Below are positions 56,220-64,000 of a stretch of DNA of 64,000 nucleotides, piece by piece. The notes beneath the pieces are model-generated. The model had not been told where the DNA came from. It did no database searches and worked only from the letters and a program-made list of their open reading frames with translations. The DNA lies in assembly GCF_000235485.1 (NCBI RefSeq), contig NZ_JH378888.1, positions 126,124-190,123 of the forward strand. The letters run 5' to 3'. The position numbers were made by a program, and so were the translations under genes. Numbering within the stretch: position 1 is the stretch's first letter; each line of letters begins with the position of its first letter. The DNA comes from Streptococcus sp. oral taxon 058 str. F0407 (GTDB lineage Bacteria > Bacillota > Bacilli > Lactobacillales > Streptococcaceae).

Positions 56220-59200
56220 ATGATTGCGCAGCTCGACACCAAGACTGTTTACAGTTTTATGGAAAGTGTGGTCTCGATTGAAAAATATGTACAAACAGCT
56301 AAAGAGTATGGCTATTCTCACCTTGCTATCATGGATGTGGATAATCTCTATGGAGCTTATCACTTTTTAGAAGTGACTCGAAAATATGGAATCCAACCTT
56401 TAATTGGTCTTGAAATGACCTTGATTATAGACGAGAAGGCGATTTCTTTCCGTTTTCTAGCCCTATCTACTAAAGGTTACCAAGAGTTGATGAAGTTATC
56501 CACTCTAAAAATGACTGGTCGAAAAAATTGGTCTGACTTTACCAGTCACCTTGAGGATATTGCTGTTATTGTTCCTTATTTTGATGGAATTGAAAAGCTG
56601 GATTTGGGACTTGAATATTTTATCGGTGTTAGTCCCGATACTCACCAAGAAGTCTTTACCAAACCCATTCTTCCACTGTATCAAGTCAACTCTTTTGAAA
56701 AAGAAGATATACAAGTTCTGCAAATCTTATCAGCAGTCAAGGATAATGTCAGTCTGAGAGAAGTGGATGTGCATTCACAGCAAGGGATTTTTTTACCTGC
56801 CTCAGACTTAGAAGCAAGATTTGAAAATCGCTTCCCTCAGGCGCTTACCAATCTTCAAGGACTGATAGAGAATGTTAGCTACCAACTTGATCCAAGTTTA
56901 AAACTCCCTCGCTTTAACCCAGAAAGACCAGCGGTAGAAGAACTTAGAGAGAGAGCTGAGCAAGGGTTGATAACCAAAGGGCTAACCTCAGCTATCTATC
57001 GTGAACGACTGAATGAAGAATTAGCTGTGATTCATGATATGGGATTTGACGACTATTTCCTTGTGGTTTGGGATTTGTTGCGTTTTGGACGTTCTCAAGG
57101 CTACTACATGGGAATGGGGCGCGGGTCTGCTGTGGGTAGTTTGGTCGCCTACTCACTTGACATCACAGGGATTGATCCAGTTGAGAAGAACTTGATTTTC
57201 GAGCGCTTTTTAAATCGTGAGCGTTACACCATGCCTGATATCGATATTGACATTCCAGACCTTTATAGACCAAAGTTCATTCGTTATGTTCGTGATCGGT
57301 ATGGAAGTCAACACGTGGCACAGATTGTCACTTATTCGACCTTTGGAGCAAAACAAGCAATTCGTGATGTTTTCAAACGCTATGGTGTTCCAGAGTACGA
57401 ATTAACAAATATTACGAAAAAAATCAGCTTCCGAGATACGCTAACGACGGCCTATGAAAAGAATTTGCAATTTAGGCAGGACATCAATAGCAAGATTGAA
57501 TACCAAAAAGCTTTTGAGATTGCTCGAAAGATTGAAGGTTATCCTCGTCAGACCTCTATCCATGCGGCAGGAGTAGTTATGAGTGACCAAGATTTGACGG
57601 ACTATATTCCGCTAAAATATGGTGAGGATATGCTCATCACCCAGTATGATGCTCATGGTGTTGAAGCCAATGGACTTCTAAAAATGGATTTCCTCGGTTT
57701 ACGTAACCTGACTTTCGTACAGAAAATGCAGGAATTGCTTGCGGAATCAGAGGGTGTTCATCTAAAAATCGAAGAGATTGATCTGGAAGACAAAGCAACC
57801 TTGGCCCTCTTTGCGTCTGGAAATACGAAAGGTATTTTCCAATTTGAACAACCTGGTGCCATTCGACTCTTGAAACGAGTTCAGCCGCAAGCCTTTGAAG
57901 AGGTAGTAGCCACAACCTCACTCAACAGACCAGGGGCAAGTGATTATATTGATAATTTTGTGGCTCGTAAGCATGGCAAAGAAAAGGTGTCGGTGTTAGA
58001 TCCTGTCTTGGAGGACATTCTGTCAACAACCTACGGTATTATGCTCTATCAAGAGCAGGTCATGCAGGTAGCTCAGCGCTTTGGAGGATTCAGTCTTGGT
58101 AAAGCCGACATTCTCAGACGTGCCATGGGTAAGAAAAATGCTAAAGAGATGCATCTGATGAAGGAAGATTTTATCTCTGGTGCAGTTAAACTCGGCCATT
58201 CAGAAGAAAAAGCCAATCAAGTTTTTGCAGTGATGGAAAAGTTTGCAGGCTATGGATTTAACAGATCCCACGCCTATGCCTACTCAGCCCTGGCTTTCCA
58301 GCTTGCTTATTTCAAGACCCATTATCCAGCTATTTTCTTCCAAGTCATGTTGAATTATTCAAGCAGTGACTACATTGTAGATGCTTTGCAAATGGGATTT
58401 GAAGTGGCACCTTTAGCGATTAACAGCATTCCCTATCATGATAAGATTGCCCATGAGAAGATTTATCTTGGTTTGAAAGCCATTAAGGGGATGCCGAGAG
58501 ATTTTTCCTATTGGATCATTGAAAATCGTCCCTTCCCAAGCATTGAGGATTTCGTCACACGTCTTCCTAAGAATTACAAGAAACTATCGCTTTTGTCTCC
58601 TCTGGTTGAACTTGGGCTCTTTGATGAATTTGACAAGAACCGTCAGAAAATCCTAGTGAATTTGCCCAACCTATTTGTCTTTGTTGAAGAGTTGGGAGGA
58701 CTCTTTGCGGATGCAAACTATAGTTGGACTGAGGCTGATGATTTTACAGAAGCAGAGAAATTTTACAAGGAGCAGGAACTGATCGGGGTTGGTATCAGTG
58801 CCCATCCTATCCAAACACTTGCCAAACATGCCCTTTATCCAACGACACCCATTGCTACTCTCACTGAGGGGAGTCAAGCAACACTCCTAGTTGAAGTGCA
58901 AAAACTAAAAGTGATTCGAACCAAGAAGGGTGAGAGTATGGCCTTTCTACAGGTTCATGATAGTAAGTCTCGGATGGATGTGACTGTATTTTCGGATCAG
59001 TATCGAAAATTCGCCTCTATCCTATCCGAAGGAAAATTCTACTACATCAATGGCAAAGTTCAATCCCGAGATGGTCGTCTGCAAATGATTGCACAAGATT
59101 TGAAAGAAGCAGTCGCTGAACGCTTCTGGATTCAAGTTAAGAATCATGAATATGATAAAGAGATTTCAACTATCTTGGAACAATATAAAGGCTCAATTCC

Positions 59201-59321
59201 TGTTATTATCAGGTATGCAGAGGAAGAAAAAACAATTGTTTCCTCCCGTCATTTTGTAAAAAAAGATCCTACTTTAGAGGAGAAATTAGAGGGAATTGCT
59301 ATGAAAACGATTTATCGCTAA
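56220..59321 (+). CDS. dnaE: DNA polymerase III alpha subunit DnaE
   Basis: 1033-aa replicative polymerase of the DnaE type (streptococci also have PolC). Order: PHP domain (~1-200), palm and fingers with GRGSAVGSLVAY and PDIDIDIPD (catalytic Asp residues), HhH segment and a C-terminal OB fold (LLVEVQKLKVIRTKKG, ~880-960). Ribosome binding site AAGGAGGAGATGGA. Size fits streptococcal DnaE. Role: lagging-strand primer extension and repair. Confidence 0.97.
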   Translation: MIAQLDTKTVYSFMESVVSIEKYVQTAKEYGYSHLAIMDVDNLYGAYHFLEVTRKYGIQPLIGLEMTLIIDEKAISFRFLALSTKGYQELMKLSTLKMTGRKNWSDFTSHLEDIAVIVPYFDGIEKLDLGLEYFIGVSPDTHQEVFTKPILPLYQVNSFEKEDIQVLQILSAVKDNVSLREVDVHSQQGIFLPASDLEARFENRFPQALTNLQGLIENVSYQLDPSLKLPRFNPERPAVEELRERAEQGLITKGLTSAIYRERLNEELAVIHDMGFDDYFLVVWDLLRFGRSQGYYMGMGRGSAVGSLVAYSLDITGIDPVEKNLIFERFLNRERYTMPDIDIDIPDLYRPKFIRYVRDRYGSQHVAQIVTYSTFGAKQAIRDVFKRYGVPEYELTNITKKISFRDTLTTAYEKNLQFRQDINSKIEYQKAFEIARKIEGYPRQTSIHAAGVVMSDQDLTDYIPLKYGEDMLITQYDAHGVEANGLLKMDFLGLRNLTFVQKMQELLAESEGVHLKIEEIDLEDKATLALFASGNTKGIFQFEQPGAIRLLKRVQPQAFEEVVATTSLNRPGASDYIDNFVARKHGKEKVSVLDPVLEDILSTTYGIMLYQEQVMQVAQRFGGFSLGKADILRRAMGKKNAKEMHLMKEDFISGAVKLGHSEEKANQVFAVMEKFAGYGFNRSHAYAYSALAFQLAYFKTHYPAIFFQVMLNYSSSDYIVDALQMGFEVAPLAINSIPYHDKIAHEKIYLGLKAIKGMPRDFSYWIIENRPFPSIEDFVTRLPKNYKKLSLLSPLVELGLFDEFDKNRQKILVNLPNLFVFVEELGGLFADANYSWTEADDFTEAEKFYKEQELIGVGISAHPIQTLAKHALYPTTPIATLTEGSQATLLVEVQKLKVIRTKKGESMAFLQVHDSKSRMDVTVFSDQYRKFASILSEGKFYYINGKVQSRDGRLQMIAQDLKEAVAERFWIQVKNHEYDKEISTILEQYKGSIPVIIRYAEEEKTIVSSRHFVKKDPTLEEKLEGIAMKTIYR

Positions 59322-59359
59322 AAATACGAAAAATAGAAGAATTTTCAAATGAAATGTGG

Positions 59360-59365
59360 TATAAT
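59360..59365 (+). promoter_or_regulatory. Extended -10 box of the pfkA promoter
   Basis: TGTGGTATAAT, 37 bases before the pfkA ATG. pyk has a further weak -10 (GTAAAAT) in its own leader. Confidence 0.6.
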
Positions 59366-59380
59366 CAATAAGAATGTTAA

Positions 59381-60409
<1,029 letters not shown>

Positions 60410-60474
60410 TCAACTTTAACTAATCTGGTAAAATGACCATGAAAGGTCAAATTATATAAAGGAGTCACAAAATC

Positions 60475-61980
60475 ATGAATAAACGTGTAAAAATCGTTGC
60501 AACTTTGGGTCCTGCGGTAGAAATCCGTGGTGGTAAAAAATTCGGTGATGACGGATACTGGGGAGAAAAACTTGATGTTGAAGCTTCAGCTCAAAATATT
60601 GCAAAATTAATTGAAGCAGGAGCGAACACTTTCCGTTTCAACTTCTCACACGGTGACCATCAAGAACAAGGTGAGCGTATGGCAACTGTTAAACTTGCTG
60701 AAAAAATTGCAGGTAAAAAAGTTGGTTTCCTTCTTGATACTAAAGGACCTGAAATCCGTACTGAATTATTCGAAGGTGACGCAAAAGAGTACTCATACAA
60801 AACTGGTGAAAAAATCCGTGTTGCAACTAAACAAGGAATCAAATCAACTCGCGATGTGATTGCTTTGAACGTTGCTGGTGCACTTGACATCTACGATGAT
60901 GTTGAAGTTGGTCGCCAAGTATTGGTTGACGATGGTAAACTTGGTCTTCGTGTTGTTGCTAAAGACGATGCAACTCGTGAATTTGAAGTTGAAGTTGAAA
61001 ACGACGGAATTATCGCTAAACAAAAAGGTGTAAACATCCCTAACACTAAGATTCCTTTCCCAGCACTTGCTGAACGTGATAACGATGATATCCGTTTCGG
61101 TCTTGAACAAGGTATCAACTTCATCGCGATTTCATTCGTACGTACTGCGAAAGACGTTAACGAAGTTCGTGCAATCTGTGAAGAAACTGGTAACGGACAT
61201 GTTCAATTGTTCGCTAAAATCGAAAACCAACAAGGTATCGACAACTTGGATGAAATCATCGAAGCTGCTGACGGTATCATGATTGCTCGTGGTGACATGG
61301 GTATCGAAGTACCATTCGAGATGGTTCCAGTTTACCAAAAAATGATTATCACTAAAGTTAACGCAGCTGGTAAAGTTGTTATCACAGCAACAAACATGCT
61401 TGAAACCATGACTGAAAAACCACGTGCCACTCGTTCAGAAGTATCAGACGTATTTAACGCTGTTATCGACGGTACTGACGCAACAATGCTTTCAGGTGAG
61501 TCTGCAAACGGTAAATACCCACTTGAATCTGTTCGTACAATGGCAACAATTGACAAGAATGCTCAAACCCTATTGAAAGAATATGGTCGTTTGTCATCAG
61601 TTAACTTGGCACGTAATTCTAAGACTGAAGTTATGGCTTCAGCTGTTAAGGATGCAACTAACTCAATGAATATCAAGTTGATTGTTACCCTTACTAAGAC
61701 TGGTCACACTGCACGCTTGATTTCTAAATACCGTCCAGATGCAGATATCTTGGCAATCACTTTCGATGAATTGACTCAGCGTGGATTGATGTTGAACTGG
61801 GGTGTTATTCCAGTAACAACTGAACGTCCGTCAAACACTGATGATATGTTCGAACTTGCCGAAAAGATTGCAGTAGAACAAGGTTTGGTTGAATCTGGTG
61901 ATGATATGATTATCGTTGCAGGTGTACCGCTTGGAGAAGCTGTCCGTACAAACACAATGCGTATCCGTACAGTACGTTAA
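60475..61980 (+). CDS. pyk: Pyruvate kinase
   Basis: 501-aa pyruvate kinase, making ATP from PEP and regulated by sugar phosphates. FRFNFSHGDHQEQ (Arg/Asn active site), LLDTKGPEIRT, FAKIENQQGIDNLDEI (catalytic Lys and Glu), ARGDMGIEVPFE and MLETMTEKPRATRSEVSDV are visible, with the allosteric C domain at ~residues 385-500. Codon use is strongly biased, as in other highly expressed genes. Ribosome binding site AAAGGAGTCACAAAATC. Terminator follows. Confidence 0.97.
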   Translation: MNKRVKIVATLGPAVEIRGGKKFGDDGYWGEKLDVEASAQNIAKLIEAGANTFRFNFSHGDHQEQGERMATVKLAEKIAGKKVGFLLDTKGPEIRTELFEGDAKEYSYKTGEKIRVATKQGIKSTRDVIALNVAGALDIYDDVEVGRQVLVDDGKLGLRVVAKDDATREFEVEVENDGIIAKQKGVNIPNTKIPFPALAERDNDDIRFGLEQGINFIAISFVRTAKDVNEVRAICEETGNGHVQLFAKIENQQGIDNLDEIIEAADGIMIARGDMGIEVPFEMVPVYQKMIITKVNAAGKVVITATNMLETMTEKPRATRSEVSDVFNAVIDGTDATMLSGESANGKYPLESVRTMATIDKNAQTLLKEYGRLSSVNLARNSKTEVMASAVKDATNSMNIKLIVTLTKTGHTARLISKYRPDADILAITFDELTQRGLMLNWGVIPVTTERPSNTDDMFELAEKIAVEQGLVESGDDMIIVAGVPLGEAVRTNTMRIRTVR

Positions 61981-61995
61981 TCTAAACTTATAAAA

Positions 61996-62038
61996 GCCTA
62001 TCATATCAAGCTTCATGGCTTGTGTGATGGGTCTTTTT
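61996..62038 (+). terminator. Terminator after pyk
   Basis: CCTATCATATCAAGC pairs with GCTTGTGTGATGGG over a short loop and is followed by TTTTTT. Confidence 0.8.
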
Positions 62039-62106
62039 TCTATTTTAGAAGATAAAAAGAGAGAGAATTTTATTAAACAGAAATGGGAAAAATAGGAGAA
62101 CTATGG

Positions 62107-62112
62107 TATAAT
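62107..62112 (+). promoter_or_regulatory. -10 box of murA
   Basis: TGGTATAAT, 43 bases before the murA ATG. Confidence 0.6.
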
Positions 62113-62154
62113 AGAATGCAGAGACCTTTTTAGTAAATTTTGAAAGAGTATAAC

Positions 62155-63414
62155 ATGAGAAAAATTGTCATCAATGGTGGACATCCATTGCAAGGTGAGA
62201 TCACCATTAGCGGTGCTAAGAATAGTGTTGTAGCATTAATCCCTGCTATTATACTGGCAGATGATGTTGTCACTTTGGATTGTGTCCCAGATATTTCAGA
62301 CGTTGCTAGTCTTGTAGAGATTATGGAAATCATGGGAGCGAAAGTAAAACGCTACGATGATGTTTTGGAGATTGATCCTAGAGGTGTTCAAAATATTCCT
62401 ATGCCTTATGGCAAGATCAATAGCCTTCGTGCATCTTATTATTTCTACGGAAGTCTTTTAGGTCGCTTTGGTGAAGCTACAGTTGGACTTCCTGGCGGAT
62501 GTGATCTGGGACCTCGTCCTATTGATCTTCATCTCAAAGCTTTTGAAGCTATGGGAGCCAAGGTGAGCTACGAGGGAGACAATATGAATTTGTCTGCCCA
62601 AGGTAAGGGACTTCATGGTGCAAGTATTTACATGGATACCGTTAGCGTTGGTGCGACGATTAATACCATGATTGCGGCTGTTAAGGCTAAGGGACGGACT
62701 GTTATTGAAAATGCGGCTCGTGAACCAGAAATCATCGATGTGGCCACCCTTTTGAATAACATGGGGGCCCACATTCGTGGTGCAGGGACTGATATTATCA
62801 TTATTGATGGTGTTGAGAAACTTCATGGAACGCGTCACCAAGTCATTCCAGACCGTATCGAAGCGGGGACCTATATTTCACTTGCAGCAGCGGTTGGTAA
62901 AGGAATCCGTATTAACAATGTTCTTTATGAACACTTAGAAGGCTTTATCGCCAAACTGGAGGAAATGGGTGTTCGTATGACGGTCTCTGAAGATAGTATC
63001 TTCGTTGAAGAACAATCTGATTTGAAGGCTATCAATATCAAAACAGCTCCCTATCCTGGGTTTGCAACAGATTTGCAACAGCCTATCACGCCACTTTTGC
63101 TGACAGCTCAAGGTCGTGGTACTATTATTGATACCATTTATGAAAAACGTGTCAACCATGTCTTTGAGTTAGCAAAAATGGATGCGGATATTACAACTAC
63201 AAATGACCATATTTTCTACACTGGTGGACGTGTTCTGCATGGTGCCAAGGTGAAAGCGACAGATCTTCGTGCAGGTGCCGCACTTGTGATCGCTGGTTTG
63301 ATGGCTCAAGGTCAGACTGAAATTACAAATATTGAGTTTATCCTTCGTGGTTACTCAGATATTATTGAAAAATTGCGTAGTCTTGGAGCAGATATTACAC
63401 TCGTTGAAGACTAA
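62155..63414 (+). CDS. murA: UDP-N-acetylglucosamine 1-carboxyvinyltransferase MurA
   Basis: 419-aa first enzyme of peptidoglycan synthesis. The start at 62155 (MRKIVINGG) follows GAAAGAGTATAAC; a TTG 15 bases upstream is less likely. [13 protein letters not shown] (Lys22/Asn23 equivalent), the catalytic Cys116 in [16 protein letters not shown] (target of fosfomycin) and [13 protein letters not shown] are present. It is one of the two MurA copies usual in streptococci. The following gene starts 15 bases after the stop. Confidence 0.95.
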   Translation: MRKIVINGGHPLQGEITISGAKNSVVALIPAIILADDVVTLDCVPDISDVASLVEIMEIMGAKVKRYDDVLEIDPRGVQNIPMPYGKINSLRASYYFYGSLLGRFGEATVGLPGGCDLGPRPIDLHLKAFEAMGAKVSYEGDNMNLSAQGKGLHGASIYMDTVSVGATINTMIAAVKAKGRTVIENAAREPEIIDVATLLNNMGAHIRGAGTDIIIIDGVEKLHGTRHQVIPDRIEAGTYISLAAAVGKGIRINNVLYEHLEGFIAKLEEMGVRMTVSEDSIFVEEQSDLKAINIKTAPYPGFATDLQQPITPLLLTAQGRGTIIDTIYEKRVNHVFELAKMDADITTTNDHIFYTGGRVLHGAKVKATDLRAGAALVIAGLMAQGQTEITNIEFILRGYSDIIEKLRSLGADITLVED

Positions 63415-63429
63415 ACCGTTGAGGTGATT

Positions 63430-63981
63430 ATGAATATTTGGACCAAATTAGCAATGTTTTCTTTCTTTGAAACGGAGCGCTTGTATTTGCGTCCTTTCTT
63501 TTTTAGTGACAGCAAAGCCTTTTATGAAATTGCTTCTAATCCTGAAAATCTACAATTTATTTTTCCTAGTCAAGCAAGTTTGGAAGAGAGTCAATACGCA
63601 CTTGCCAACTATTTTATGAAGGCTCCTCTAGGTGTCTGGGCAATTTGTAACCAAGACAATGAGGAAATGATTGGCTCCATTAAATTTGAAAAGATCGATG
63701 AAATCAAGAAAGAGGCAGAAATTGGTTATTTCTTAAAAAAGGATTATTGGTCTCAAGGTTTTATGACAGAAGTAGTTACCAAGCTATGTCAGCTTTCATT
63801 TGAAGAATTTGGTTTAAAACAATTATCCATCATCACTCATCTGGAGAATCAAGCTAGTCAGAAAGTTGCCTTAAAATCGGGATTTAGTCTCTTCCGACAG
63901 TTTAAGGGGAGCGATCGCTATACACGAAAAATGAGGGACTACCTTGAATTTCGATACATAAAAGGAGAGTTCAGTGAGTAA
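63430..63981 (+). CDS. GNAT-family N-acetyltransferase (RimJ/RimL-like)
   Basis: 183-aa acetyltransferase of the Acetyltransf_3 group. Start ATG at 63430 (MNIWTKL) after GAGGTGATT; a GTG six bases earlier is in the same frame. TERLYLRPFFFSD is the typical N-terminal strand, EIGYFLKKDYWSQGFMTEVV holds the acetyl-CoA-binding core, and ENQASQKVALKSGF the conserved 'N..S..v..k.GF' element. Substrate unknown; RimJ-like members act on ribosomal proteins or antibiotics. Its end overlaps the next gene. Confidence 0.85.
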   Translation: MNIWTKLAMFSFFETERLYLRPFFFSDSKAFYEIASNPENLQFIFPSQASLEESQYALANYFMKAPLGVWAICNQDNEEMIGSIKFEKIDEIKKEAEIGYFLKKDYWSQGFMTEVVTKLCQLSFEEFGLKQLSIITHLENQASQKVALKSGFSLFRQFKGSDRYTRKMRDYLEFRYIKGEFSE

Positions 63982-64000
63982 ACACCAAGAAATCTTAAGT
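63974..64000 (+). CDS. Start of next gene (partial, probable DRTGG/CBS-domain protein)
   Basis: GTG at 63974, 4-5 bases after AAAGGAGAG, opens a frame MSKHQEILS that runs out of the window. It overlaps the end of the acetyltransferase gene by 8 bases. From memory, a DRTGG/CBS regulator starting with this peptide follows murA in pneumococcus; only nine residues are visible, so the product is a guess. Confidence 0.5.

Overview
The window is chromosomal DNA from a choline-decorated streptococcus of the mitis group (S. mitis, S. oralis, S. infantis or a close relative of S. pneumoniae). The reasons are a LytB-type choline-binding glucosaminidase at the left edge, CiaRH next to pepN, PavA, PmrA, CpoA, CoiA, a BOX repeat, low G+C and Gram-positive ribosome binding sites. 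Almost all genes are on the + strand. The minus-strand genes are a DUF3270 protein, pavA, argR and pepX.

Layout: 1-3.5 kb holds cell-surface genes (lytB 3' end, a secreted nuclease lipoprotein, a membrane-anchored coiled-coil protein). 3.5-7.6 kb is the accessory region: a DUF2829 (Tad2-like) gene, a short-chain dehydrogenase, two SUKH-like and two further immunity-like small genes, a stand-alone PEP-synthase-type barrel and an ASCH protein. 7.7-15 kb has pepN, ciaR-ciaH, DUF3270 and an ABC exporter pair. 15-21.6 kb has a U32 peptidase and the nucleoside salvage cluster rpiA-deoB-DUF1697-punA-clc plus deoD. 21.6-31.3 kb has pavA, ybeY-dgk-era-mutM-coaE-pmrA-rpmG-secG and rnr-smpB. 31.3-38 kb has tehB, a Card1-like DUF1887 gene, the competence gene coiA, pepF, an O-methyltransferase and prsA. 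38-45.3 kb has ftsW, ppc and a T-box-controlled tryptophan-type ABC transporter. 45.4-51.4 kb has dnaG-rpoD-MIP18, the two glycolipid synthases and a PspC protein. 51.4-64 kb has obg, argR/pepX, dnaE, pfkA-pyk, murA, a GNAT acetyltransferase and the start of a further gene.

Most of the window is conserved housekeeping sequence. The points most worth a second look are the chromosomal Tad2-like gene beside a toxin-less immunity gene cluster, the Card1-like CARF/nuclease gene without a CRISPR locus and directly upstream of coiA, a long palindromic leader with a mini-ORF in front of an SD-less deoD, two genes whose -10 boxes imply leaderless mRNAs (U32 and cpoA), and a 25-codon ORF between the Trp T-box terminator and trpX. 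No rRNA, tRNA, CRISPR array, complete insertion sequence or prophage was seen. Functional calls rest on reading the translated sequences and on recalled family knowledge; no database search was possible.
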